Shown: positions 29,846 to 38,446 of the stretch, piece by piece
Position numbering within the stretch: the stretch's first letter is position 1
Layout of the letters: every line of letters starts with the position of its first letter
Assembly: GCF_016907085.1 (NCBI RefSeq)
Contig: NZ_JAFBBJ010000001.1
Coordinates: 1,426,001 to 1,490,000, forward strand
DNA from: Clavibacter michiganensis
GTDB taxonomy: Bacteria; Actinomycetota; Actinomycetes; Actinomycetales; Microbacteriaceae
Direction of reading: 5' to 3'
DNA: 64,000 nucleotides
Notes under the pieces: model-generated
What the model was told of the DNA's origin: nothing
Databases searched by the model: none
The model's input: the letters and a program-made list of their open reading frames with translations, nothing else
Translations under genes and position numbers: made by a program

Positions 29846-30823
29846 CTAGGCCGCGCCGTCGAACATGCTCGTGACGGATCCGTCGTCGAAGACCTCGTGG
29901 ATCGCGCGGGCCAGCAGCGGCGCGATGGGCAGCACCGTGAGCTTGTCCCAGCGCTTCTCCGCGGGGATCGGCAGCGAGTCCGTGACAACCACCGAGTCGA
30001 TGTGCGGACTGTTCAGGATCTGCGTGGCCGGGTCGGAGAACACGGCGTGCGTGGCCGCGACCACGACGCCCGTGGCGCCGTTCTTCTTCAGCGCCTCGGC
30101 GGCCGAGACGATGGTGCGGCCGGTGTCGATCAGGTCGTCCACCAGGAGGCACACGCGTCCGGCGACGTCGCCGACGATCTCGTGGACGGTGACCTGGTTG
30201 TGCACCTTCGGGTCGCGGCGCTTGTGGATGATGGCGAGCGGCGCGCCGAGCTTGTCGCTCCAGATGTCGGCGACGCGCACGCGGCCCATGTCGGGCGAGA
30301 CGACCGTGAGGGTCGAGGAGTCGAGCACCGAGCGCATGTGCTCGAGGAGCACGGGCATCGCGAAGAGGTGGTCGACGGGGCCGTCGAAGAAGCCCTGGAT
30401 CTGCGCGGCGTGCAGGTCGACCGACATGATGCGGTCGGCGCCGGCGGCCTTGAACAGGTCGGCGACGAGGCGGGCGGAGATCGGCTCGCGGCCGCGGCCC
30501 TTCTTGTCCTGCCGGGCGTAGGGGTAGAACGGGGCGACCACGGTGATGCGCTTGGCCGAGGCCCGCTTCATCGCGTCGACCATGATGAGCTGCTCCATGA
30601 GCCACTCGTTGATGGGCGCCGTGTGCGACTGGATGACGAACGCGTCGCTGCCGCGCACGCTCTCGTCGTACCGGATGTAGAGCTCGCCGTTGGCGAAGGT
30701 CCGCGCGTCGGTGTGCACGAGGCTCGTCTCGAGCTCCTGGGCGATCTGCTCGGCGAGCTCGGGGTGCGCGCGACCCGTGACGATCACGAGCCGCTTCTCT
30801 CCGGCGGTCTTGATTGCGGACAC
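29846..30823 (-). CDS. prs: Ribose-phosphate pyrophosphokinase
   Basis: A 325-residue class I PRPP synthetase that makes phosphoribosyl pyrophosphate for nucleotide, histidine and tryptophan synthesis. Key blocks are FANGELYIRYDESVRG, PFYPYARQDKKGRGREPISARLVADL, SVDLHAAQIQGFFDGPVDHL and the PRPP loop VDDLIDTGRTI. The start GTG 30823 follows the glmU stop by 33 bases; glmU-prs is a common bacterial pair that shares nucleotide-sugar metabolism, so one transcript is likely. Confidence 0.96.
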   Translation of the reverse strand: MSAIKTAGEKRLVIVTGRAHPELAEQIAQELETSLVHTDARTFANGELYIRYDESVRGSDAFVIQSHTAPINEWLMEQLIMVDAMKRASAKRITVVAPFYPYARQDKKGRGREPISARLVADLFKAAGADRIMSVDLHAAQIQGFFDGPVDHLFAMPVLLEHMRSVLDSSTLTVVSPDMGRVRVADIWSDKLGAPLAIIHKRRDPKVHNQVTVHEIVGDVAGRVCLLVDDLIDTGRTIVSAAEALKKNGATGVVVAATHAVFSDPATQILNSPHIDSVVVTDSLPIPAEKRWDKLTVLPIAPLLARAIHEVFDDGSVTSMFDGAA

Positions 30824-30856
30824 GGGACTCCGTCTCGTCAGTGCTGCTCGGTGTGC

Positions 30857-32383
30857 TCAGGCGTCGGACGCGTCGTCCGCAGGCCCGTCGGCGGCCTCGA
30901 CGGCGGCCCGGGCCTCGGGGGTGCCCGGTCGCTTGGCCTCGGTCCAGCCGACCATGTTGCGTTGCGGCGCCACCGAGATGCCGAGTGCGCCGGGCGGGAC
31001 GTCCTTGCGGATGACGGCACCGGCACCCGTGTAGGAGCCGGTACCGATCCTAACCGGTGCGACGAGGACGTTCCGCGAGCCGAGGTGCACGTGGTCGCCC
31101 ACCTCGGTGCGGTGCTTCGTGTGCCCGTCGTAGTTCGCGAAGACCGCGCCCGCGCCGATGTTGGTGTGCGCGCCGATCGTCGCGTCGCCGACGTAGCTGA
31201 GGTGCGGGACCTTGCTGTGCTCCCCGATCTCCGCGTTCTTCGTCTCGACGTAGGCGCCGATCTTGCCGTCGTCGCCGAGGCGCGTGCCGGGCCGCAGGAA
31301 GGAGAACGGGCCGACCGTCGCGCGGGCGCCGATGACGGCCAGCTCCGCGTCGGTGCGGCGGACCACGGCGTCCTCGCCGACCTCGGTGTCGCGGAGGGTC
31401 GTGTCGGGGCCGACGGTGGCGCCGGCGGCGACCGTGGAGGCGCCGAGGATCTGGGTGCCCGGGAGGATCGTGACGTCGGCGGAGAGCGTGGCCTTCACGT
31501 CGATCCAGGTGGTGCGCGGGTCCTGGATCGTCACGCCCGCGAGCTGCCAGCGGCGGATGATGCGCGCGTTGAGCTCGGTGGCCGCGGCCGTGAGCTGGAC
31601 GCGGTCGTTGATGCCGGCGACGAGCCAGCTGTCGCGCACCGGCAGGCCCTCGATGGCGCCGCCCGCGCGGCGGATCACGTCGGCCGCGTCGGTGAGGTAC
31701 TTCTCGCGCTGCGCGTTGTCGGTGCCGATCGCGCCGAGCGTCTGCCGGAGCGCCTCCGCGTCGAAGACGTAGACGCCCGCGTTGACCTCGTCGATGCGGA
31801 GCTGCTCGCCGGTAGCGTCCTTCTGCTCGACGATGGCCTCGAACGCGCCGTCCTGTCCGCGGATGATGCGGCCGTTGCCGGTCGGGTCGTCGAGGCGGGC
31901 GGTGAGGAGGGTGAGGTCGTTGCGCGCCTGGCGGTGCGCGGAGACGAGCGAGCGGAGGGTGGCCGCATCGAGCAGGGGCACGTCGCCCGAGAGCACGACG
32001 ACCTGGCCGGTGAAGCCCTCGGGCAGTGCCGTGATGCCCGCCTCCACCGCGCGGCCGGTGCCGGGGATCTCGTCCTGGTCGACCACGAGGGCCTCGGGCG
32101 ACAGCGCGCGCACGACCTCGACGACCTGGTCGCGGTCGTGGCGCACGACCGTGACGATGTGGCGCGCGCCGAGCTCCTCCGCGGTCGCGAGCACGTGGCC
32201 GACGAGCGGCAGGCCGGCGAGCGGGTGCAGGACCTTGGGGAGGCGCGAGCGCATGCGGGTGCCCTGGCCGGCGGCGAGGATCACGACCGCGATGGAGGGG
32301 CTGCGCGGCTCGCCGTCGACGTCGAGCTCGCCCGTGACGATGGGGATCTCGCGGGTCGTCGGCGTGATGTCTGAGTCGGTCAT
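30857..32383 (-). CDS. glmU: Bifunctional GlmU (acetyltransferase/uridyltransferase)
   Basis: A 508-residue enzyme that acetylates glucosamine 1-phosphate and then forms UDP-GlcNAc, the precursor of peptidoglycan and wall glycans. The N-terminal uridyltransferase has LAAGQGTRMRSRLPK; the C-terminal half is a left-handed beta helix of hexapeptide repeats with the acetyltransferase block VGDATIGAHTNIGAGAVFANYDGHTKH. The first about 30 residues are an extra, poorly conserved leader. It follows a tRNA-Gln gene by 48 bases. Confidence 0.95.
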   Translation of the reverse strand: MTDSDITPTTREIPIVTGELDVDGEPRSPSIAVVILAAGQGTRMRSRLPKVLHPLAGLPLVGHVLATAEELGARHIVTVVRHDRDQVVEVVRALSPEALVVDQDEIPGTGRAVEAGITALPEGFTGQVVVLSGDVPLLDAATLRSLVSAHRQARNDLTLLTARLDDPTGNGRIIRGQDGAFEAIVEQKDATGEQLRIDEVNAGVYVFDAEALRQTLGAIGTDNAQREKYLTDAADVIRRAGGAIEGLPVRDSWLVAGINDRVQLTAAATELNARIIRRWQLAGVTIQDPRTTWIDVKATLSADVTILPGTQILGASTVAAGATVGPDTTLRDTEVGEDAVVRRTDAELAVIGARATVGPFSFLRPGTRLGDDGKIGAYVETKNAEIGEHSKVPHLSYVGDATIGAHTNIGAGAVFANYDGHTKHRTEVGDHVHLGSRNVLVAPVRIGTGSYTGAGAVIRKDVPPGALGISVAPQRNMVGWTEAKRPGTPEARAAVEAADGPADDASDA

Positions 32384-32431
32384 GGCGGTCTCCCTGGTCC
32401 TCGTGCGTCTGTCCGGCGCGGCCGTCGGGCG

Positions 32432-32506
32432 TGGCTCCGCCCCCAGGATTCGAACCTGGACCTCACAGCTCCAAAGGCTGAAGTGCTGCCGTTACACCAA
32501 GGCGGA
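32432..32506 (-). tRNA. tRNA-Gln(TTG)
   Basis: Minus-strand cloverleaf: acceptor TCCGCCT/GGGCGGA, anticodon arm CAGC-CTTTGGA-GCTG with anticodon TTG, T arm CCAGG-TTCGAAT-CCTGG, discriminator G and an encoded CCA (32434-32432). It lies upstream of glmU and may be cotranscribed. Confidence 0.95.
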
Positions 32507-32582
32507 CCGCTCACGGTCCGGCCGTGCGCAGGTCGAGTCTGCCAGAGGTCCCCGGGGGCGGAGACCGGGGCGCGGCGCGAGG

Positions 32583-32975
32583 TCAGGTGCCGCGCGCTCG
32601 GCGTCGGCGGAGGTCGTCGCGGAACCGCAGCACCAGCAGGAGCGCGCCGCCGAGCACCAGCGCGACGGCCCCGCCGATGAGGACGCGCCAGTCGAACGCG
32701 CCCCGCTGGAAGGGCCACACCTGGCTGAGGAGGGCGGCGATGCCGAGCATGAGCGGCGTCAGCACCGCCGCGACGAGGGCCTACTTCCGGGGGATCATGC
32801 GCTCGGCACCGCGATGGCGGTCGCGGATCGTCGTGCCGATGAGGGCGCCCCACATCGGGAGCACCAGACCGAGGTTCGCGACCGGGACGAGGAGGAGGGC
32901 GACGAGGAGGGCCAGCCCGGCCCCGCCCACGTACCACCTTGGCATGACGGAGCGGATGGAGGGGAGGTCGGCCAT
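32583..32975 (-). pseudogene. Small multi-helix membrane protein split by an in-frame amber codon
   Basis: The frame from ATG 32975 gives MADLPSIRSVMPRWYVGGAG and two membrane helices, ends at TAG 32783-32781 (MIPRK-stop), then continues in the same frame as ALVAAVLTPLMLGIAALLSQ with two further helices to 32583. Together it would be about 130 residues with about four helices and a basic end, a coherent membrane protein. The simplest reading is a nonsense mutation, for example TGG to TAG. Alternatively two small genes exist, 32781-32975 (64 residues) and 32583-32765 (GTG start, 60 residues). Family not recognised. Confidence 0.6.
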
Positions 32976-32982
32976 GCCCTTC

Positions 32983-32988
32983 ACGCTA
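32983..32988 (-). promoter_or_regulatory. Putative leaderless promoter -10
   Basis: TAGCGT on the minus strand lies 7 bases before ATG 32975. This spacing would place the transcription start at or beside the start codon. The same TAGCGT-to-ATG arrangement precedes the LysE gene. Confidence 0.45.
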
Positions 32989-33026
32989 GCGACCGGGCGG
33001 ACGCCCCGGACCGGCATGATGGGGGG

Positions 33027-33530
33027 ATGCCCAGCCGCGACGAGGTCGACCGCATCGTCGACGCGTGGCGACGCGAGCGGCCCGACCTCGACTTCTCCCC
33101 GCTCGAGGTGCTGTCGCGCGTCGGTCGCCTGGCGCGGCTGCTGGAGCGGGCGCGGCGGTCGGCGTTCCAGGAGTCGGAGCTCGAGTCGTGGGAGTTCGAC
33201 GTGCTGTCGGCGCTCCGCCGGGCGGGCGATCCCTACCAGCTGAGCCCCAAGGCGCTCCTGCAGCAGACGCTCGTCTCCTCGGGCACCATGACGAACCGCA
33301 TCGACCGGCTCGTGGCGCGCGGGCTCGTGGAGCGGCGGACGGATCCGCACGACGGGCGCGGGATCCTCGTGGTCATGTCGGACGCGGGCCGCACGCGCGT
33401 CGACACCGCCATCACCCGGCTCGTCGCCGAGGAGGCGACGCTCCTCGACACGATGCCGGGCGCCGACCGCGACGTGCTGGCGGGGCTGCTGCGGCAGCTG
33501 ATCCTCGACCTCGACGACGACGGGGCCTGA
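33027..33530 (+). CDS. MarR-family transcriptional regulator
   Basis: A 167-residue winged-helix regulator. The DNA-binding core reads LSPKALLQQTLVSSGTMTNR, then IDRLVARGLVERRTDPHDGRG, the MarR wing with its conserved Asp and Arg. Long helices at both ends form the dimer. Ligand and targets are unknown; it is divergent from the broken membrane gene, which could be its target. ATG 33027 is used, with a G-rich tract immediately upstream. Confidence 0.88.
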   Translation: MPSRDEVDRIVDAWRRERPDLDFSPLEVLSRVGRLARLLERARRSAFQESELESWEFDVLSALRRAGDPYQLSPKALLQQTLVSSGTMTNRIDRLVARGLVERRTDPHDGRGILVVMSDAGRTRVDTAITRLVAEEATLLDTMPGADRDVLAGLLRQLILDLDDDGA

Positions 33531-33559
33531 CGCCTGACGCCCGACGCGCGCCTGCGGCC

Positions 33560-33916
33560 TCAGGCGTGCGCGACGCAGCGGCGCGCAGCCGGGCGGATCT
33601 CGAGGCGGCCCGCGGGGATCGCCTCGCCGCAGACCTCGCATCGCCCGTAGGTGCCCGCGTCGAGGCGCGCGACCGCGGCGTCGACGTCGGCGAGCCGGAC
33701 GCGGGCCTCGCGGATCATCGCGTCGGACTGCGAGCGCTCGAACGCGAGGGTCGCGCCCTCGGGGTCGTGCTCGTCGTCGGAGTTCGCGTCCTGGCGGGCC
33801 TCGACGATCGCGGCCACGTCGCGGTCGAGCCCGCGGATGAGCGCGAGCGTGTCGGCCCGCAGCGCGGCGAGGGCCGCGCGCGCGTCCGCCGGAGCGGGCG
33901 CGGCGTCGTCGGGCAC
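33560..33916 (-). CDS. TraR/DksA-type zinc-finger protein
   Basis: A 118-residue helical-hairpin protein with a C-terminal C4-like finger, resembling small actinobacterial TraR/DksA relatives that act at the RNA polymerase secondary channel. The finger reads CEVCGEAIPAGRLEIRPAARRC then VAH: three cysteines are in place but the fourth position is His (CxxH). The coiled coil includes ESQSDAMIREARVRLADVDAA-type heptads. It ends 8 bases before the LLM oxidoreductase stop region and may share its transcript. Confidence 0.8.
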   Translation of the reverse strand: MPDDAAPAPADARAALAALRADTLALIRGLDRDVAAIVEARQDANSDDEHDPEGATLAFERSQSDAMIREARVRLADVDAAVARLDAGTYGRCEVCGEAIPAGRLEIRPAARRCVAHA

Positions 33917-33923
33917 CGGCCCG

Positions 33924-34937
33924 CTACGCGGCGACGAGCGCGTGCGCGTCCGCCATCAGCTCGACCGAGCGGAGGCGCTCCGGCGTGCGCTGCGAGGCAT
34001 GCCCGACGATGACCTCGTCGACCCCCGCCTGCTCCGCGAACCGGTTCGCGTAGTCGGAGACCTCGGCGCCCGTGCCGACGGCCGTGTAGGTCATCATGCT
34101 GGCGACGTGCGCGCCGACCGGGGCCTCGAGGAGGCGGTCGAGCTCGTCGTCCGTGAAGGTCTGCGTGGCCGGGATCTGGCCGCTCTGGCGGAGCAGCATC
34201 ATCAGGCGCGCGCGGCGGACATCGGCGAACTGGCGCTCGGCGTCGGCACGGTCGTCGGCCGCGATGGCGTTGATCCCCGCGATCGCGTAGGGCGCGTCGA
34301 GCTGCTCCGACGGACGGAAGTCGCGGCGGTAGATCGCGATGGCGTCGAGCAGCATGTCGGGCGCGAAGTGCGACGCGAAGGCGAACGGCAGGCCGAGGGC
34401 CGCGGCGAGCTGGGCGCCGAAGGTCGAGGATCCGAGGATGTAGAGGGGCACGCGCGTGCCGGCGCCCGGGGTCGCGGACACTCCCGGCACCTGGCTCTCG
34501 CCGGCGAGGAAGCCCTGCAGCTCGACGACGTCCTCGGGGAATCGGTCGGAGGATCCGGGGTCGCGGCGGAGCGCGCGGAACGTCGCCTGGTCGCTGCCGG
34601 GGGCGCGGCCCAGGCCGAGGTCGATGCGGCCCGGGTGCAGCGTCTCGAGCGTGCCGAACTGCTCCGCGATGGTGAGCGGCGAGTGGTTCGGGAGCATGAC
34701 GCCGCCGGAGCCGAGCCGGATGGTGGACGTCTGGCTGGCCACGTGGGCGATGAGCACGCTCGTCGCGCTCGAGGCGATGGACGCCATGTTGTGGTGCTCG
34801 GCGTACCAGACGCGACGGTAGCCGCTGCGCTCGGCCTGATGGGCGAGGGCGACGGAGGCGGCGAAGCTGTCGCGGGCGGTCTCCCCGGGGGCGATGGGGG
34901 CGAGGTCGAGGATGGAGAGCGGGACGGTCATGCTCAT
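33924..34937 (-). CDS. LLM-class flavin-dependent oxidoreductase
   Basis: A 337-residue TIM-barrel flavin enzyme of the bacterial luciferase superfamily (single-component, YhbW/MsnO8-like group). Typical blocks are [54 protein letters not shown] and [14 protein letters not shown]. The substrate is unknown. Its ATG (34937) overlaps the stop of the LysE exporter gene (ATGA), so the two are translationally coupled. Confidence 0.88.
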   Translation of the reverse strand: MSMTVPLSILDLAPIAPGETARDSFAASVALAHQAERSGYRRVWYAEHHNMASIASSATSVLIAHVASQTSTIRLGSGGVMLPNHSPLTIAEQFGTLETLHPGRIDLGLGRAPGSDQATFRALRRDPGSSDRFPEDVVELQGFLAGESQVPGVSATPGAGTRVPLYILGSSTFGAQLAAALGLPFAFASHFAPDMLLDAIAIYRRDFRPSEQLDAPYAIAGINAIAADDRADAERQFADVRRARLMMLLRQSGQIPATQTFTDDELDRLLEAPVGAHVASMMTYTAVGTGAEVSDYANRFAEQAGVDEVIVGHASQRTPERLRSVELMADAHALVAA

Positions 34938-35743
34938 CCCAACAGCGCGGACGCCTCCGGTGTTCCGAGCCCGGTCGGAGCGGGGGCGGTGGGCGCGTCG
35001 GCCGTCGTCGCGTCCCCGCGAGCCGCGTCCGCGCGACGTCGGCGCGCGATCGACCACGCGGCCACGGCGCCGGCGAGGGCCGCGCAGATCGCGGTGGCGA
35101 CGAGGATCCGCGCCCCCTCCCCCAGCCCGGCCGGCACGAGCGGCAGCAGGATCTGCACGGCGAGCACGAGCATCACGCCGGCGATCACGGTGTCGAGCAC
35201 CCGCCACGCGGACGGGCGGGCGAGCACGGGCGCGAAGACCCGGGCCGCCGTCGCGAGGAGCGTGAACCAGACGCAGCTGGCGACCATCGCGCCGACGCCG
35301 AACGCCCAGCGGCCGTCGCCGTGGCCGGCCGCGACGGATCCGACGAGGAGCACGGTGTCGAGGTAGACGTGCGGGTTCAGCCAGGTGAGCGCGAGGCACG
35401 CGGCGACCACGGTGCCGAGCGCGCGCGGCGCGGACACGGCGACCGCGAGGCCCCGGGGCGCGACGGCCCGCAGCAGCGAGAGGGCCGCGTAGCCCGCGAG
35501 GAAGCAGGCGCCGAGGATCCGGATGACGACGATCGCGACGGGCGCCGCCTCGATGACCGCGCCGATCCCGGCGACGCCGAGGCCGATGAGGATCACGTCG
35601 GACACCGCGCAGATGAGGACCACGACGAGCACGTGCTCGCGGCGCGTCCCTTGCCGCAGGAGGAAGGCGTTCTGCGCGCCGATCGCGGCGATGAGCGAGA
35701 AGCCGAGGCCGAAGCCGGAGAGCGCGTGCGCGAGCGGGTGCAT
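34934..35743 (-). CDS. LysE/ArgO-family amino acid exporter
   Basis: A 269-residue membrane exporter with six hydrophobic segments. The N-terminal [19 protein letters not shown] and the block [16 protein letters not shown] are classic for LysE/ArgO, which export lysine and arginine. ATG 35743 is chosen: TAGCGT lies 7 bases upstream and family similarity starts there. Divergent from a LysR regulator of the ArgP/LysG type, the normal partner of these exporters. The C-terminus has a 30-residue Ala/Thr-rich tail. Confidence 0.92.
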   Translation of the reverse strand: MHPLAHALSGFGLGFSLIAAIGAQNAFLLRQGTRREHVLVVVLICAVSDVILIGLGVAGIGAVIEAAPVAIVVIRILGACFLAGYAALSLLRAVAPRGLAVAVSAPRALGTVVAACLALTWLNPHVYLDTVLLVGSVAAGHGDGRWAFGVGAMVASCVWFTLLATAARVFAPVLARPSAWRVLDTVIAGVMLVLAVQILLPLVPAGLGEGARILVATAICAALAGAVAAWSIARRRRADAARGDATTADAPTAPAPTGLGTPEASALLG

Positions 35744-35750
35744 GGCCTCC

Positions 35751-35756
35751 ACGCTA
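35751..35756 (-). promoter_or_regulatory. Putative leaderless promoter -10 of the exporter gene
   Basis: TAGCGT on the minus strand sits 7 bases before ATG 35743. It is divergent from the LysR gene's TAGCAT 46 bases away, so a regulator bound between could affect both. Confidence 0.5.
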
Positions 35757-35801
35757 GGCACCGGCTGCGCATCAGACCAGCTCATGTTACTGCGGCACCA
35801 T

Positions 35802-35807
35802 TAGCAT
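35802..35807 (+). promoter_or_regulatory. Putative leaderless promoter -10 of the LysR gene
   Basis: TAGCAT ends 5 bases before ATG 35813 (8 before ATG 35816). The arrangement predicts a transcript with little or no leader. Confidence 0.45.
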
Positions 35808-35812
35808 CGCTG

Positions 35813-36709
35813 ATGATGGACATCCGCACCGAGCACCTGCGCACCCTGGCCGCCGTCATCGACACGGGCACGCTCGACGCCGCCGCCCGCGCGCTGCGGC
35901 TCACGCCCTCCGCGGTGAGCCAGCGGATCACCGCGCTCGAGCGCAGCGCCGGCCGCGTGCTCCTCCGCCGCACCCGGCCCGCCACCACGACCGAGGCGGG
36001 CGACGCCGTGCTGCGCCACGCGCGCCAGGTGCTCCTGCTCGAGCGCGACCTCGACGGGCTGCTGGGCGTGGGCGAGGGCGAGGCGCCCCGCGCGGGGACG
36101 GCGGCCGTGCCCGTGGTCGTGAACGGCGACTCGCTCGCGTCGTGGCTGCTGCCGGCCTTCGCGGCGCTGGCGGCCGAGACGGGACAGGCCGTGGAGGTGC
36201 TGCGCGAGGACGAGCACCACTCCCTCGACCTGCTGCGCGACGGATCCGCGATGGCAGCCGTCACGAGCGTGAAGGACCCGGTGCAGGGCTGCACCTCGGA
36301 GCGGCTCGGGCGGATGCGGTACCGCGCCCTCGCGACGCCCGCCTACGTCGCCGCGCACCTGGCAGACGGGCCGACGCCGAGCGCGCTGGCGGTGGCGCCG
36401 CTCGTGATGTTCGACCGGAAGGACGCCATGCAGGACCGCTGGCTGCGCGGACGCCGCGCGCCCGCCGGCCAGCCGCGCCACTACGTGCCGTCGTCGGCGG
36501 AGTTCGTCACGGCGGTCACGCTCGGCATGGGCTGGGGCATGCTGCCCGACCTGCAGAGCGAGGAGCTCGTCGCGTCGGGCGCGCTCGTGCCGCTGGACGC
36601 CGGATCCCACGTGGACGTGGCCCTGCACTGGCAGCGCTGGAGCGTCGACTCCCCCGTGCTCGCCGACCTCACCCGGCACGTGCGCGCCGCGGCCGCCTCG
36701 CTCCGGTAG
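35813..36709 (+). CDS. LysR-family regulator, ArgP/LysG type
   Basis: A 298-residue LysR-type activator. The N-terminal winged helix reads IRTEHLRTLAAVIDTGTLDAAARALRLTPSAVSQRITALE, and the effector domain follows residue 90. The ArgP/LysG subgroup senses lysine or arginine and switches on the adjacent exporter; the divergent LysE gene supports this assignment. ATG codons at 35813 and 35816 are tandem. Amino acid specificity is inferred only. Confidence 0.88.
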   Translation: MMDIRTEHLRTLAAVIDTGTLDAAARALRLTPSAVSQRITALERSAGRVLLRRTRPATTTEAGDAVLRHARQVLLLERDLDGLLGVGEGEAPRAGTAAVPVVVNGDSLASWLLPAFAALAAETGQAVEVLREDEHHSLDLLRDGSAMAAVTSVKDPVQGCTSERLGRMRYRALATPAYVAAHLADGPTPSALAVAPLVMFDRKDAMQDRWLRGRRAPAGQPRHYVPSSAEFVTAVTLGMGWGMLPDLQSEELVASGALVPLDAGSHVDVALHWQRWSVDSPVLADLTRHVRAAAASLR

Positions 36710-36747
36710 GAGCGCGACGGCCGCGAGGTAGTGCCGGGGCGGCGGCG

Positions 36748-37407
36748 TCAGCGCCGGAGGGCCGCCCGGGCCATCCGGTTGCCGGCGAACTGCACCACCT
36801 GCACGAGCACGATGATGATGAGCACGGCCGCCCACGTCACGACCGGCTCGAACTGCCGGTAGCCGTAGACGATGGCGAAGTTCCCGAGGCCGCCGCCGCC
36901 GACCGAGCCCGCCACCGCGGTCATGTCCACGATGCCGACGAAGACGAAGGTGTAGCCGAGGATCAGCGGGCCGAGCGCCTCCGGGATCAGCAGCGTGAAG
37001 ATGATCCGCACCGGGCTCGCGCCCACGGATCGGGCCGCCTCGATCACGCCCGGCTGCACGGTGAGCAGGTTCTGCTCGACGATGCGGCTGATCGCGAAGG
37101 ACGCCCCGAGCGACAGCGTGAAGATGATCGCCGGCTGCCCGATGCCGGTGCCCGTGACCAGGCGGGCGAGGGGCTGCGCCGCGACCAGGAAGATGATGAA
37201 CGGGATCGGCCGGAAGGTGTTGACGACCACGTTGAGGACCGCGAACACGGCCCGGTTCGGCAGCAGGCTGCTGGCGCGCGTGAGATAGAGGCCGAGGCCC
37301 ATCAGGAGGCCGCCGAGTCCGCCGAACACGACGGTGAGCAGCACCATCACGAGCGTCTCGACCGTCGACTGGCCGAGGAGCGGCAGGAGCGGGGTGAGCG
37401 CGTCCAT
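36748..37407 (-). CDS. metI: Methionine ABC transporter permease MetI
   Basis: A 219-residue ABC permease with five membrane helices. The EAA loop VIEAARSVGASPVRIIFTLLIPEALG contacts the ATPase. The NTFRPIPFIIFLVA block is characteristic of MetI. It is the last gene of metQ-metN-metI; its ATG (37407) lies one base from the metN stop. Together with MetN and MetQ it would import D- and L-methionine. Confidence 0.94.
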   Translation of the reverse strand: MDALTPLLPLLGQSTVETLVMVLLTVVFGGLGGLLMGLGLYLTRASSLLPNRAVFAVLNVVVNTFRPIPFIIFLVAAQPLARLVTGTGIGQPAIIFTLSLGASFAISRIVEQNLLTVQPGVIEAARSVGASPVRIIFTLLIPEALGPLILGYTFVFVGIVDMTAVAGSVGGGGLGNFAIVYGYRQFEPVVTWAAVLIIIVLVQVVQFAGNRMARAALRR

Positions 37408-37408
37408 C

Positions 37409-38446
37409 TCAGACCACCTCCGTCACGGTGACGCCGGCGCGGTCGGCCGCGAGCACCTCGTCGATGCGCGCGGGGTCACCCCCGAGCGCGAGGGTCAGGT
37501 TGCCGAACGTGCGGCCCTGGATGTCGGTGATGCCGCCGTGCACGACCTCGAACGCGATGCCCGCATCCGCGAGCGCCCGGAAGACCTCGATCTGCGTGGC
37601 GCCGCCGTCCGCGAAGGACAGCGTGACGAGGCGGCCGGGGTGACGGCGGCGGAGGCGCTGCACCTCGTCGGTCTCGGGGATCCCGGCGACGACGGTGGAG
37701 ACGAAGCGGCGCGCGGCGTCGCTCGAGGGCTGCGAGAACACGTCGAAGACCTCGCCCTGCTCGATGACGCGGCCGGAGTCCATCACGGCCACGCGGTGGG
37801 CGATGGACTTGATGACCTCCATCTCGTGCGTGATGACGACGATGGTGACGCCGAGCTCCTCGTTGACCCGGCGCAGGAGCGCGAGGACCTCGCTCGTGGT
37901 CTCGGGATCCAGCGCGCTCGTGGCCTCGTCGGCCAGGAGGATCGCGGGGCTCGTCGCGAGCGCGCGGGCGATGCCGACGCGCTGCTTCTGGCCGCCGGAC
38001 AGCTCGTCGGGCCGGGCGTGCGCCTTGTCGGCGAGGCCGACGAAGTGCAGCAGGTCGCTGATCCGCCGCTGCTGCTGGTCCTTCGGCATGCCCGCGACCG
38101 TGAGCGGGTACGCGACGTTGCCCCACACGGTCTTCGAGGTGAAGAGGTTGAACTGCTGGAACACCATGCCGATGCCGAGGCGCAGCTTCCGGAGCTCCCG
38201 CTCGGGCAGGCCCTGGATCTCCCGGCCGTCGACCGAGACCGTTCCGGCGGTCGGCCGCTCGAGCGCGTTCACGAGCCGCACGAGCGTGCTCTTCCCGGCA
38301 CCCGAGTAGCCGATGATGCCGAACACCTCGCCGCGGCGGATGTCGAGGTCGACGTCGGCGAGCGCCTCGAGGGCCTGCTCGCCCTTCGCGCGCGCCGGGT
38401 ACCGCTTGCCGACACCCCGCAGGGAGACGTGCGGGGCGTCCGTCAT
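37409..38446 (-). CDS. metN: Methionine ABC transporter ATP-binding protein MetN
   Basis: A 345-residue ABC ATPase: Walker A GYSGAGKST, Q-loop FQQFNLF, signature LSGGQKQRVGIARAL, Walker B ILLADEATSALDP, H-loop THE. The C-terminal NIL domain (about 270-345) is the methionine-sensing regulatory domain that inhibits transport when methionine is plentiful. Its ATG overlaps the metQ stop (ATGA). Confidence 0.96.
   Translation of the reverse strand: MTDAPHVSLRGVGKRYPARAKGEQALEALADVDLDIRRGEVFGIIGYSGAGKSTLVRLVNALERPTAGTVSVDGREIQGLPERELRKLRLGIGMVFQQFNLFTSKTVWGNVAYPLTVAGMPKDQQQRRISDLLHFVGLADKAHARPDELSGGQKQRVGIARALATSPAILLADEATSALDPETTSEVLALLRRVNEELGVTIVVITHEMEVIKSIAHRVAVMDSGRVIEQGEVFDVFSQPSSDAARRFVSTVVAGIPETDEVQRLRRRHPGRLVTLSFADGGATQIEVFRALADAGIAFEVVHGGITDIQGRTFGNLTLALGGDPARIDEVLAADRAGVTVTEVV

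Noticed and set aside
32524..33243. Plus-strand frame across tRNA-Gln flank and the broken membrane gene
   Set aside because: Serine/arginine-rich shadow opposite a hydrophobic coding region.
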